Source: Polyodon spathula (Eukaryota; Chordata; Actinopteri; Acipenseriformes; Polyodontidae). Taken from it: a stretch of DNA of 64,000 nt. The stretch covers positions 92,893,959 to 92,957,958 of the forward strand of contig NC_054536.1 of the NCBI RefSeq assembly GCF_017654505.1, read 5' to 3'. The notes under the pieces were generated by a model that saw nothing but the letters and a program-made list of their open reading frames with translations, searched no databases and was not told where the DNA came from. The position numbers were made by a program, and so were the translations under genes. Positions 35,540 through 49,241 of this stretch are shown in pieces. Each line of letters begins with the position of its first letter. The first letter of the stretch is position 1.

Positions 35540-37720
35540 ATAACGCCGGTACCGAGGTCACCGACCCACTTCCAGCACCAACTCGGTGCTAAAGTCACTG
35601 AACCAGCCAGGTTCCAAATCAGTACTGACCTGGTAAGTACATTGAACTGATACTGAACTGACCTGGTACTTCCGCTGTACCGACCCAGTTCCAACCCGTT
35701 ACCGAACCGATACTGAACCTCTCCTGCTCGGGTCTTGATCTGCCCATTCGATATATACAAGCAGATTGAGGCAACAGCTGTACAACATTGTACTGTACAT
35801 TGCATTGCTTGTTCCCTGCATCATGCCTGGGTTCCATCCCTGTGAGACATGCAAGGCCAATCTGCCTACGGAGGAGAAGCACCACAGGTGCTCTTCCTGT
35901 CTGGGGCCAGAGCATGCCAAAGGAGCAGTGGTTAATTGCAGCTTCTGCAAATTTTATACCCCTTTCTCCAATGCACACTTGAGAAGAGGTTCTCCCTTAC
36001 TTCTGCTCAGCACCCTCCCCCATCACCTTCTCCTGGAGTGCTGCCTGCATCCTCACCCTATGGCTCTGCGCCAAGGGATGGTGGACAAAGCACCCGAGAA
36101 TGTAGCACAGGCAGGAAACTGTCTTCACATTCTTCTTCATCCTCCTTGAGCTCAGCCTATCTTTCCCTTCCCACCCTGAGGAGGAAGAGTCACCATTCCA
36201 GGTGAGCAGCAGACTTGGAGCAGATGGAAAATCTGGCCAGCTGTTTCCCACAAGGGAACTGTTATTGTTAAATTGCTGCGGGAATGCTTGGTGCCATCTG
36301 CTCTACAGTTTTCTATATGAAATCCAGTCTTCCTGGGACCATCCGGCAACATCCTTCTGTTTCCCCTACATTGGTTGTCCTGCAGGGTGCATTATGTGGA
36401 AAAGTACAGCGGAGGCAATAATAGGTTCCGCTGCCCTCAGCAACGACAGAAGGCGCAAGCTAAGCCACAGGCGAAACCGCAGCCCTAGGGGTTTGTTGCC
36501 ACAGGCCCAGATCCCCTTTTCTTGGAGCCATCTGGACTATTGGCTATTTGCTGCTATTCAAGTATGGTTCCCCTCTCTTTCAGGACATGACTACAACATT
36601 AGTCACAGGCCCACAAGATGCCACTGTGGTGTCTAAGGAGGTAACAGCTATGCTGCAAAAACAGACTATTCGCATGATAAACCCCCTTGAGTTGGAAGAA
36701 GGGTTCTACTCCAGGTACTTCTGAATGCCAAAGCAGGAAGGTTGTCGCTCAGACTCATACTCAACCTCAGACAACCTGTTCTGAACCTAAGACTGTTCAA
36801 GATGTTGACAATGCAAGGACTATTGCAGTCAATCAGGCCACAGTCCACAGTGGACATCAAGGAGACCTAATTCCACATCCCCACAAAGCAGCGCGTAGGA
36901 AGTACTTGCGGTTTGCCTTTCAGGGAACAGCATACGAGTTTCATGCCTTGCCCTTAGGCCTCTCTCTAACTCCACGTGCCTTCTCGAAGTGTATGGGAGC
37001 TATTTGGCCTTTTTGAGACTCAAACAACATCATGTGACGAGCCAGCTCACACCTTTCCAAACAGCCTCCTATCTCGGAGTGTGCTTGGACTCCGGGTCCA
37101 TGCTGGCCACTTTGTTGGAAGGCAGAGCGCAGAGAACAGCCGTCTGTTCGGAACTCTTTCATCTCAACAGAGCACAAATAATAATGACGTTACAGAAACT
37201 TCTGGGTCTGATGGCAGTAGCTTCCCAGACCTATCAGTTGTGTCTCCTCCATATAAGCCCTCTGCAGGTCTGGTTCAATCGCAGGGTCTTCCAGCCAATG
37301 TTTAATCGCGAATGCCTATTGACAGTATCCCACCTCTATCTAATGGCACTCTCTTGGTGGAAACAACTACCCCATCTACGCCTCGGCGTAGTGCTAAGCA
37401 GTGTCACCAGAAGGGAGGTTGTCTCCACAAAAGCATCCAGTTGGGGATGGGGCACTGTGTGGAATGGCCGAGGCATGCAAGATTTGTGAAGCCCCTCATG
37501 GAAGGGTCACCACATCAAAGTTTGAGCAGCAGACAGTTTACCTGGCCTGGCAAAAAAATTAGCAGACAGTTGTGAGACATGTGCTTGTCCGCAGTCGCCC
37601 AGTCTCAAGCACGTGTCCCTTTTGGGATCTAGCAGAGTGAAATGAGAAAGTATTGTAGGAGAAAAAAGTTGAGGAGACAGCGTTTAAAATCTGGCTGCCC
37701 TCACGGAGTACCCCACATCC
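35540..37720 (+). mobile_element. DIRS-like retrotransposon, degenerate
   Basis: An upstream repeat zone (35540-35710) has many (A/G)CCGA.ACTG-type words. A gag-like frame runs from about 35824: PGFHPCETCKANLPTEEKHH and CSSCLGPEHAKGAV, with Cys/His spacing of DIRS gag. Reverse transcriptase residues follow near 36870-36990 (RRKYLRFAFQGTAYEFHALP, LGLSLTPRAFSKCM). A later frame near 37050-37480 has YLGVCLDSGSMLA, LQKLLGLMAVASQ, LLHISPLQVWFN and KASSWGWGT, the connection and RNase H region. Several stops and frame changes separate them, and the catalytic YLDD region is missing. The end is not visible, as a C run begins at 37725. Confidence 0.8.
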
Positions 37721-37722
37721 CA

Positions 37723-37831
<109 letters not shown>

Positions 37832-39453
37832 CACAAGAGACAGAGTCGCTTGAGACTGTTACTCTGTCTCTGCTTGGCTCTGTCCCACCACCACTCTGCT
37901 ACAGTGTTTAATAGACATCATGTTAATACCTGTAGCCATTTTAATACAAACTAGATAGCTTTACACCAGTCAAGCCTACATTCAAACATGCGTGTCTAAT
38001 GTTTTGTTGAACTCTGCCACTCAGTATGAAAAGTGGATAGGCTTCAGCAGTCAAATTGAAGATAATGCTGTGACTGACAGATGCTTCTATATGTAGCAAA
38101 GACAAAGTAGTGCTAAAATAAAACAGCAGTGAGCCGTGAACAAAAATCTGAAGCATTGGTCTGCTTGGACCAATACTGTACATGTTGAAAACAATTTGCA
38201 TTTAGAGTGATAGAACTGTGCCAATATTAAAATATTAAAGGGTCAGTTTTTTTCCGGTTGCTAGGTTACAAATTTCTCAATGACAGTAATCAATTTAAAA
38301 TTATTTTTGTAATAACCAGCAATACTTTGGACGTTGCAACATCATTTTTCAGCCTCGTCAAAGGCCCTCCCTTTAATACTTTAAGAAAAAAATTCGGGAT
38401 GGTAAAAGTGCACATGTAATAGCATTGAAATCCTAGTATAGCCCACAATAACAAGCTGAAGTAGTGCTCGACACAAAACATTGCTGTGGGATTTCTGTCT
38501 GGATGAGATCGAAATGCAAGCACCCCCATTGAGTTAGTAGGAATAGTGGGATGTTTTTTATAAATGTACTGTATGGAACCCAACTTTGCCTCTGCATTTA
38601 TAATGAAGGCCTTGAAGTCTAAATGAACAATTTGAATAGAAGTAAATGAAACATCCTAATACTGTGGACAAGAAAACATCTTATAATTAAAGTTATGGAT
38701 ATAACCAATAGTACATTAATTATGTTTGTTGTTGTTGGATGGGGTGTCCGTCTAAGCAATGTGACAGAATACACAGTGGAATTACAGATGATGATTTAAT
38801 AGAATACAGATTCAACCACATTAATCCTAGGCATAATCTCATTCCTGCTGCAGCAATACAGCAATCTGTTAAGCTACTGTTGGTTTCATTAAAATACAGA
38901 TTTAGGAGATTTGTGTTCAGATAGAAAAAAATGCTGCATATATTTATTTGCTTATACACAACAGCTTTGATAAATCTACCTTTGGAAAGTTAACATTCAC
39001 TTAAATCATACTGTGTTTTATGCAGTGGTTCATAAATAAAAATACTTTACATGAATACAAGATCTTTGTTGCATATAACATTGACGTAACTACGATTTCA
39101 TTCACTGCGCCATTGTCAATTATTACTGTGCCATTGTCAAGAATTGTTGTCGATTTATGTCGACAAGCAAGGTATTCATTACCGGTTGAAAACGTGCACA
39201 CAGCTGCACAGTAATTGAAATTAAATGACAAAAAAAAAAAAAAATTGTTTATACAGTTCTAATGATGCAATCCACTTGTGTTTACACTAGTCTGCGATAC
39301 AGAAGCACACAAACAAAAGTAGTGTATCTAGAAAGTAAAGGATCATATTTTATGTCATTTGGACAATGTTGAGCTACACAGTTAAGGCTTGTATGCAGAC
39401 TGCTGCTGCAGCTGCAGTTGCTGTTGAGCCGTAAAAGGGAACATGTGGTGGGG

Positions 39454-40089
39454 TGTGGCAAAGTGCCCCGCACATGGGCTATTTATTTGTATTGTATGTT
39501 ATGTGTTGTGTGTTAATGTTGGTGTATAGTCATTGGTACACGGGATATAAATGGGTCTGTGTAACACAAGTGTTTAAAATGTATATTTCTATTTAGACAC
39601 GAGGATTGCACAGCACTTCACGCGCAGGTAAAATGTAATAATATGTGAGCACGGGGAATTGCACTTTATTAATCCATGTGCAGTTGTACCGAGACTCCAA
39701 TTGAATGATTGATTAGCAATCGAGTCTCGGTACAGCTGCATAAAAGCAGCATGTTTTCACTCACTCGGGGTTGTGTGTTTGAGTGGAGAACGGGTGTGGA
39801 GAGGTGAAAGTAAAAACATAAATTGATTTAAACTCACCATGTTTGTCTGTTCGTCCACTCATTTGTCTGTCTGTTTAGTGTTGGTATGTTTTGTCTGTAT
39901 CTTTATTTTGGCTAATGTGCTGTGTCCTGTGTTTTGTTTGTCTTTACAACCTTTTATTGTCTGTCTGTTCAATTATTAAATGCTGAGCGAAAATAATCGC
40001 TCAGCTTCACCAAACTCCACCTTTCTGTTTATTCTTTGTTGGTTCCTGTTTCTGGTCTGACGTCACCCACTACAGCCGTCTTTGTGACA
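39454..40089 (+). mobile_element. LTR (636 bp) of a retroelement
   Basis: It starts TGTGGCAAAGTGCCCCGCAC and ends GTCTTTGTGACA. It matches the solo LTR at 12331-12939 over its whole length. It is directly followed by CGTGGTGTCATTGTGGGATT, whose TGGTGTCA-like part could be a tRNA primer-binding site, and then by gag-like coding. No second LTR follows, so the element is truncated at its 3' side. Confidence 0.8.
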
Positions 40090-40229
40090 CGTGGTGTCAT
40101 TGTGGGATTACCAGCGCCACCTAGACGCTGACCAGAGCAGGAACCGCGTTGTTTTTTTGGTTTTTTTTGGGGGGGGGGGCGACTGCTGGTTCTTTTTTAT
40201 TGTCTTTTGGAAAAAAACATTTTTAAAAA

Positions 40230-41264
40230 ATGGAAGGCTGGAGAGATGGCAACACTGAGCAGGGGGAGCTCCTCGGTGGTCTGGAGGACCAAGGCTGGTG
40301 CCTTGCCTGCGTGGTGTATGGGCACGTGGTGGCTGTGTGCCCCTTCCAAGAGGAGGAGGAGGAACCAGACCAGGAGAGGAAGGTCTGAAGGAGTGGGAGA
40401 AGAAAGTGGTAGCAGCAACCGTAGCAACAGCAGGAGGACATCGGGGACGACAGCTTGAAGGCCTTTCTCAAATACCTTGCGGCAGAGTTGTGCCCTGGCT
40501 GTGGGGTATATGGGCACACATTGGCCCTATGCCCCACGCAATACGCAGAGGGGGAACTAATGCCTAAGTGGGGGGAGCCCATATGTCCAGCACCCAGACG
40601 GGGGGACCATGAGCATCCAGCACCCAGACAGGGGGACTGTGAGCGTCCAGCGCCCAGACGGGAGGGACCGCTGGAATACAAAGCCCAAGGAACCGCTTTT
40701 TCTACCTCCACCAGCAGAGGAAGAATGCCTGCTGTCCCCATCTTCACAAGCAGGGGAAGAATGCCTGCTGGTTTTGCCACCAGAGCAAGAGAGAGAGCCG
40801 CACCAGTTCCCTGCAAGTGAGGGAGAGCCGCTCCAGTCCCATGCAAGTGTGGGAAAGCTGCACCAGTCCATTGCAAGTGAGAGAGAGCCACACCAGTCCC
40901 CTGTAACAAGGGTAGACAACACACCACTCCCACCTCTGTCGCCAGAAGACTACACGCCGCTCCCACCACCATTGCCAGGAGACTATGCGTCGCTCCCACC
41001 ACCGTTGCCAGGAGACTACACTCCACTCCCACCTCCACCACTTCCACCACCTGGAGCAGAGCAGCAGGAGCTGCCTCTGCCTCCGCCACCTCCACCAGCA
41101 GAGGGTGAATGCCTGCTGGGTCCCTGTCCACCAGCAGAGGGTGAATGCCTGCTGGGTCCCTGTCCACCAGCAGAGGGTGAATGCCTGCTGGGTCCCCTTT
41201 CACCAGCAGAGGGTGAATGCCTGCTGGTATCACTTCCCCCACCATATAAAGTATTACTATAAAG
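40230..41264 (+). pseudogene. Gag-like ORF of the LTR element: two zinc knuckles and proline-rich repeats
   Basis: A frame from ATG at 40230 to a stop at 40386 contains CLACVVYGHVVAVC, a C-x2-C-x4-H-x4-C zinc knuckle. A second knuckle of the same spacing (CPGCGVYGHTLALC) lies at about 40494-40535. Repeats follow: (R/G)RGD..HPAPR-type units near 40590-40680, then after a frame change a proline-rich run near 40690-41264 with (L/P)PPLPGDY..LP units and four PAEGECLL(G/V) repeats of 36-39 bp (41090-41240). There is no protease, reverse transcriptase or integrase. The structure suggests a non-autonomous retroelement that kept a nucleic-acid-binding gag-like product; this role is inferred. The frame is broken at least twice. 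Confidence 0.7.
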
Positions 41265-42282
41265 TATTATACTGGAAGTTTCAAAGAACAAATTGTACAC
41301 ACACAAAAAAGGGTTTAAAACGGTGTGGAAAAAAAATGTTTATGTAATACTTTTGCAGCAAACAAAATAAAAATGTTAACATTCTGGTTGGTTGATTCAG
41401 CACTATAGCTGCTGACGGTGTTTGGGGTTTTATATACAGTAACAGTATATCTACAATATGTATACAGTGCAGTACATTCTTCCTAAACACAGAATATACT
41501 TAGATATTTTGTTTAAAATATGACATGTGTACGCATAATACACATTCAAAAATAAATATTCCAAAAACAAACATAACCTGACTACCCCAATCACCAATGC
41601 AAAAATGATCAAGAGTCTAATTTCCATTACAACAGTCGTCTTGTTTCTTTCCCTGTTTTCTATGCTGTTGTTAATGCAAGCTGCAAAAATATTTCAGCAT
41701 AGCATCGCCATGGCAACAGCCATAGTTCTGACACTGATATCACCGGCAATGCGCTGCTGATAGTCAGGACAAAAAAAGAATCGCTTAGCCACCCATTGCT
41801 GCAGTAATAAGCACCGCAGATATGAAACCCTGCCCGTGATTCTTTCTTTCCTTTTCATCTGGGTTTTTTAAGGTTTGCTAATATTTATACCATGTATATA
41901 CTGTAAGGACCACCCAGTGCTGCTATGTGTGCTTCCAGCACCCTGCTCTGAATGTTCTGGCATTCACTGCAGCGGAATGGCTCGAATGAGTCACTGCTGT
42001 CTTTCATGTGTAAATGCACCTGGAGATGGATGTATAATATTTCAAGTAATTGGTCTGAACATGAAAGCTCTCATTAGGAACCGCTGGTGAGTGTAGATAA
42101 GCATGTCGCTGGGACACAGTCTTACTGCATTCTGCCCCTTCACTGGGACTGATACCTGCTGTAGAATGCCCTTTATTTTTTCTGCCTGTCTTGATTTTTA
42201 ACCCATTGGGTAAAAAGAGTGTTGTATGCATAGCAAGTATCAGATTTCTCAGGCTCACACTAATACAAACATGACACATGAG

Positions 42283-42307
42283 ATTTATTTATTTATTTAT
42301 TTATTTT
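42283..42307. repeat. (TTTA)n microsatellite
   Basis: About six TTTA units. Confidence 0.8.
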
Positions 42308-44715
42308 TGAGCTGGTTAGTATGTTTTTTTCTCTTCTTTGCTTTGGAGACACTCAGAAAGATAGCCATTGCAAATGTTTAATTCTGACTGGCCTGCCCTA
42401 CAGCTGCAGTGTTTAGACTTGACTGACAGTCATAAAACATCAAATAAATTGAGCAAGGATCTACATTTTTTGGTCTATTGAAACAGCAGACAATCTATAA
42501 TCCACAGTAGTATAGATTACATTTGATCTGCTGAGTAGCAAGGTTTTAAAGAGCTGTGTGTCAGAGTGCAATCACTGTATTTAACCATCTCTTCGAGAGG
42601 AGTTTGAAAATCCACCATAGCCCCTTTACAACTGCAAAGATCTCATGTGGTCATGTGACTTTTTGGTGTTCGAATAATAAAGAACTAATGCGTTGACTCT
42701 GTTGTACAGAGGGTTCCAATAAAGCAAGGCTGTAGCAAACACACAAGTTAAATACAATCGGATACTCATAAGGAATTTCAATACCTTTGTAAATGCCATC
42801 TCACACGTTGAAGCCTCAGACTCTTATTAATAGCTTTAAAGATGTCTAGGTTTACTCACACAGTGGCTTCTTTCTGTCAACTTAGAATCAATGTGCAATT
42901 AGAGTTTCTCACGGTTTTGAAAAGTAACACACACACACAAATCCATTGCTGCTGTAGGAAGTTGTTTCATGAGGGGTAATCTCTTCCCCTGTTAATGAAG
43001 ATACTTAGAGATGGAATGGCTGATGTTGACTGGTTGTTTAATTTGATGAACTGGAAGGAAGGGCAGATAAGCTTCCTGCAGATTGAGATTCTCCATGTGA
43101 TGCACCCTTGCTATGCAGTCCAATGTTTACAATACTGACCTTCAGGATATTAGCAATGTGCCTTTCACCATTTGTGTGCCTCACGCTTTGTAATATTGAT
43201 AAGTCTAAGATTTGGATCACTCAGCACTGCTAGAGTACTAAAAAACAGTACAGAATAAAATGTATTAAAATTGTCTTTTGAACACGTATAAATCTACCAA
43301 CTGTACCTCTTCTGAAGTGTATGCACTACTTTCATTATGAGCAGACTTTTTAATTGTAACAGACAGAAGTAATTATTTTTAGACTCAAAATAGCAATGGA
43401 TCTAAGTGTGTACCTAAATATATAACATGCACTGCAGTACTGTAAATACCAGAGAGAGGGTAGATTAACACATTTTCTCCATGACAACAGGGCAAGGAGA
43501 TGAGGGGGTTGTAAAATCGAAATTCAGATAATTAATCTTTTTGCTGTAAATGACTAATCCTACAGGGAGTTTATTAATTGACATTTAAAAAAAAAAAACA
43601 CTAAATAAAATAGAAATACATTGAGGAGAGGTCTGTGGCCATATGCCACATTCTGTGTTAAAATACATACTGTACCACATTGCTTCATCCTTGGGTCCCT
43701 CTTAATCACATCTACCCACAGAGAATTGTTAGTCTTCCACTTTTGTGCTTCATGCTGTTTCAGCCTTTAATTCTTGCTTTTAGACTCATTTCAGCCTAGG
43801 CCATAGAATACTGGAAGAGATAACACTAAGATGAATGCCCACGATGCTGTTATTTACAAGATACAAAAATCACCAGTGCGTGAATGAATGTAATTTGAAG
43901 CTGCAGAGCCCAACAATCCTGTTAAGTTTTGCACTAAAATATAGTTCCTTGGTGCATGTTTACTACAGACCTTCTGTGTGCTCTACTTTCTAAAAATAAA
44001 AAAAATAAAAAAAGACTTTGCTGAAAACGTTGATGCCACTTCTAAGCTTTTGTGTATGCAAGCTGTTTATGGTAGGTGAGATTCAGTTGCTGTTACAATA
44101 CATTAAAAAAGAGATCATTTGAAAGATTTGAACAATTCCATGTTCTGAAGCAGTATGATTCTGGTACTCTAAGTAGTTCAATATCTGTAGGCTAAAAGGA
44201 TACACCCCACTGTGTTAAGATTGATCAAATTACATTTTATATAGTAGTTTCTGCATCATTGTATTCAGTGCCATCAGGGCAGTACAGAAAGTCACCCTCT
44301 AATGAATTGCACTTTGCCAGTTGTGCATTGCTAGCCCCCATTGCCCCCTTCCCTTTAAAGATGAAGCTTTGATGAAAGATGATTGGCTCAGCTGGGAGTC
44401 CTCTGCATTTATATCAATTCAGCTCAAGCTGTCTGAGGAAATGGCTGTTATCAACAAATCAACACCTGGTGCACCACATTACAACTGCAAGCGAGAAGCA
44501 CGAAGATGAGGAGCTTATAAAGACATGTAGTCCTCTAGAGAAGGTCGCTACTCAGGTAGCTCACCTGCTACCACCAAGCACACTTTTTGAAGAATATTTT
44601 ATGCAATTTGGGGCAAACGTCCATAACACACAATTTTGTTGATGAAGATTTATTTATTGACATATGTATTTTGTCAAATATAGATGCGTGGTTGACCCTG
44701 GGTAAAGCGAATGCT

Positions 44716-44742
44716 AAAAAAAAAAAAAAAAAAAAAAAAAAA
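44716..44742. repeat. Poly(A) run of 27
   Basis: A long A run; no recognisable retroposon body precedes it. Confidence 0.8.
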
Positions 44743-45308
44743 GTAGTCTTTTAATATTTGGGAGAGCATGTGTCAATTAAAGGCTTATCCGGCCACAACA
44801 TTATAAGCCCTATTTTGAAGCAAGTGGAATGACACATTTTCAGAAAGGAATAAGAGAAGTTTAATTATATAAGACTAACAAGAAACTACTTAGAAAACAT
44901 ATTTAAACTACTCCTCCTTGTAACTAAATTGTTCTCCAAAAAAATACTTCAAACTTGCACTTAAAGTTTCAAAGTAGTAGTTTCAATGGAAGTCCTAAAT
45001 CATTCCCTGCTTTTTTCAATAAGTAATATAGAACTCCTCCATATCTCACATAGCTTCCACCACGTTGGAGTAATACTAGAGAGTTTACAGACCACGTTTC
45101 GGAATTCAGAAGCATAATGGAATTTAGAAACATTCCTTCATTTGGTGTTCTGTGCAAAATGTTCCCAAATGTGATGTGTATGCTTCTGTGGGTTGAGTCA
45201 AAGCAGAATTTTAAAAAAACTGTCTTTGATTGATTACTGAGGAACCATTCTTAGTGCTGTGATAACTTTGTGGTCTAATTTGAATTCATCTAGCATTTTC
45301 AAAATAAT

Positions 45309-45910
<602 letters not shown>

Positions 45911-46145
45911 ATACACACATACACACACACACATATATTTTTTTGGTATCTCTGAGTCATTTATTTATTAAGCACAAACATGGAGAAATGGTAAGATTTC
46001 CTTCTGCCATTTGAAAATCATGCTTTTTCTGACCTATCAAATCTTAGCTTTTGTTTGCTTTATTAAAATAACCATAAGGAAAAATGTACACTGCACATGA
46101 AACCTTTCAATATCCCATTTATGTTTTATGTTTCTACTATATACA

Positions 46146-46440
46146 CTACCAGTCAAAAGTTTTAGAACACCCCCATTTTTCCAGTTTTTATTGAAATTTA
46201 AGCAGTTCAAGTCCAAAGGTAAGAGGTAAACTGTTAGAGGTTAAAAAAATAGTTTAGGTTACCAAAAACTGAAAAATAAAGTACATTTCAGAGTTATACA
46301 AAAAGGCCTTTTTCAGGGAACAAGAAATGGGTTGACAACTTACAGCTGTTCTGCAGCAATGGAAGTAAATTAACTCTTGAAAGTTGATGCTAACAATTCC
46401 TACAAGTGTCCCAACTTTTGTTGATTACTTACAAACCCTC
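46146..46440 (+). mobile_element. Tc1-like transposon terminus
   Basis: CACTACCAGTCAAAAGTTTT and then AGAACACCCCCATTTTTCCAG is a known type of fish Tc1-like terminal repeat; the following GACAACTTACAGCTG and CCCAACTTTTGTTGATTACT continue the same terminal region. Nothing of the transposase remains, since LINE sequence starts soon after. Confidence 0.7.
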
Positions 46441-46484
46441 TGTCTGTATTATTTTCGTCACGACCTTGTCTGACACAATGACCT

Positions 46485-48855
46485 TGTCTGACTGTGGTGG
46501 AAATGACAAATGACTGCTTCCTAACACAATTTGTCAAGGCACCGACTAGAGGGGAGGCATGCCTTGATTTAGTCTTTTCAAATAACGAAGATAGAATAAC
46601 TAAAACAGAGGTCAGAGAACCACTAGCAAACTCAGACCACAACATGGTCTCATTTGAAGTGTTTTTTAAAATCCCAAAAGTAATGACTAACGCTAAGGTT
46701 TACAATTTTAGAAAAGCAAACTATGAAGGTATGAAACAAAGACTAACAGAAGTAGATTGGAGTAAAATAGAGAAAACATCCACAGAAAAAGGATGGTTGT
46801 TCTTCAAAAATGTAATACTAGAGGCACAAAACAATTACATCCCTAAAGTAGACAAATCTAAATGTAAAACTAAATTGCCAAAATGGTTTAATAGATCAAT
46901 TAAAAAAAAAATATTCAGCGAAAAAAGGCACTTTACAGAGCATTAAAAAGGGACCAAAAAGAAAGTACACAGAAAGAGTACACGGAACTGCAAACGCAAG
47001 TCAAAAAGGAAGTTAGAAAGGCCAAGAGAGAAATAGAAATGAACATTGCTAAGGGGGCTAAAACCAATTCCAAAATGTTTTTCCAATATTACAACAGCAA
47101 GAGAACATTCAAAGAGGAGGTTAAATGTCTAAGAGATACAAATGACAAAATCGAAGATGAAGAAAAAAAAATAGCAAATATATTAAATGATTACTTTTCA
47201 CAATTTTTTACAAAGGAAGATACGAACAACATGCCCCACATGTCATCCAGTTCCTATCCAGTTTTAATTATCTTTAGCATAACTGAGGCAGAAGTGTTAA
47301 AGGGACTAGGAGCTCTTAAAATAAACAAATCCCCTGGGGCGGATGAGATTCTCCCAATCGTACTCAAAGAAATGAAAGAAGTAGTTTACAAACCGCTAAC
47401 CAAGATCATGCAGCAGTCTCTTGACACAGGGGTGGTACCGACAGACTGGAAAATTGCAAACGTAATACCGATCCACAAAAAGGGAAACAAAACTGAACCA
47501 GGTAACTACAGACCAGTAAGCCTGACTTCTATTATATGCAAACTTATGGAAACTATAATAAGATCCAAAATGGAAAATTACCTATATGGTAACAGGGTCC
47601 TGGGAGACAGTCAACATGGTTTTAGGAAAGGGAGATTGTGTCTAACTAACTTGCTTGATTTTTTTGAGGATGCAACATCGATAATGGATAATTGCAAAGC
47701 ATATGACATGGTTTATTTAGATTTCCAGAAAGCTTTTGACAAAGTCCCGCACAAAAGATTAATTCTCAAACTGAACGTAGTAGGGATTCAAGGAAACACA
47801 TGTACATGGATTAGGGAGTGGTTAACATGTAGAAAACAGAAAGTACTGATTAGAGGATAAACCTCAGAATGGAGTGTGGTAACCAGTGGTGTACCACAGG
47901 GATCAGTATTAGGTCCTCTGCTATTCCTAATCTACATTAATGATTTAGATTCTGGTATAGTAAGCAAACTTGTTAAATTTACAGATGACACAAAAATAGG
48001 AGGAGTGGCAAACACTGTTGCAGCAGCAAAGGTTATTCAAAATGATCTAGACAAGATTCAGAACTGGGCAGACACATGGCAAATGACATTTAATAGAGAA
48101 AAGTGTAAGGTACTGCACGCAGGAAATAAAAATGTACATTATAAATATCATATGGGAGATACTGAAATTGGAGAAGGAATCTATGAAAAAGACCTAGGAG
48201 TTTTTGTTCACTCAGAAATGTCTTCATCGAGACAATGTGGGGAAGCTATAAAAAAGGCTAACAAGATGCTCGGATACATTATGAAAAGTGTTGAATTTAA
48301 ATCAAGGGAAGTAATGTTAAAACTGTACAATTCACTAGTAAGACCTCATCTTGAATATTGTGTGCAGTTCTGGTCACCTCGCTATAAAAAAGATATTGCT
48401 GCTCTAGAAAGAGTGCAAAGAAGAGCGACCAGAATTATTCCGGGATTAAAAGGCACGTCATATGCAGACAGGCTAAAAGAATTGAATCTGTTCAGTCTTG
48501 AACAAAGAAGACTATGTGGCGACCTAATTCAAGCATTCAAAATTCTAAAAGGTGTTGACAATGTCGACTCAAGGAACTTTTTCAACCTGAAAAAAGAAAC
48601 AAGGACCAGGGGTCACAAATGGAGATTAGACAAAGGGGCATTCAGAACAGAAAATAGGAGGCACTTTTTTACACAGAGAATCATGAGGGTCGGGAATCAA
48701 CTCCCCAGTAATATTGTTGAAGTTGACACCCTGGGATCCTTCAAGAAGCTGCTTGATGAGATTCTGGGATCAATAAGCTACTAACAACCAAACGAGCAAG
48801 ATGGGCCGAATGGCCTCCTCTCATTTGTAAACTTTCTTATGTTCCTATGTTCTTA
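46485..48855 (+). mobile_element. CR1/L2-like LINE, 5'-truncated, nearly intact reverse transcriptase
   Basis: Three frames make one broken ORF. 46494-46946 encodes the end of the endonuclease (EACLDLVFSNNEDRITKTEV, then the SDHNMVSFEV box). After a frameshift in an A-rich stretch near 46930 comes 47039-47860 with the reverse transcriptase (SPGADEILPIVLKEM, GNYRPVSLTSIICKLMETII, QHGFRKGRLCLTNLL, AYDMVYLDFQKAFDKVPHKR). After an in-frame TAA at 47858 comes 47876-48784 (TSGVPQGSVLGPLLFLIYIN, KFTDDTKIGG where the usual A of the ADD box is T, LVRPHLEYCVQFWSPRYKKD, and the C-terminal SLEQRRLCGDLIQAFKILKG). The tail to 48855 carries the GATGGGCCGAATGGCCTCCT motif. About two thirds of the protein is present. 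It probably cannot move, given the stop, the frameshift, the altered box and the missing N-terminus. Confidence 0.93.
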
Positions 48856-48856
48856 A

Positions 48857-49241
<385 letters not shown>

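Noticed and set aside
35766..36149. Cys/His-rich frame as a host zinc-finger gene
   Set aside because: Its CETCKANLP and CSSCLGPEHA spacing fits the gag of DIRS elements, and RT and RNase H fragments follow on the same strand.
40223..41245. Long 340-codon open frame on the minus strand
   Set aside because: It is the mirror of the repeat-rich gag-like region on the + strand. Its own repeats (AGIHPLLV and similar) come from the same tandem DNA, and it has no independent motif.
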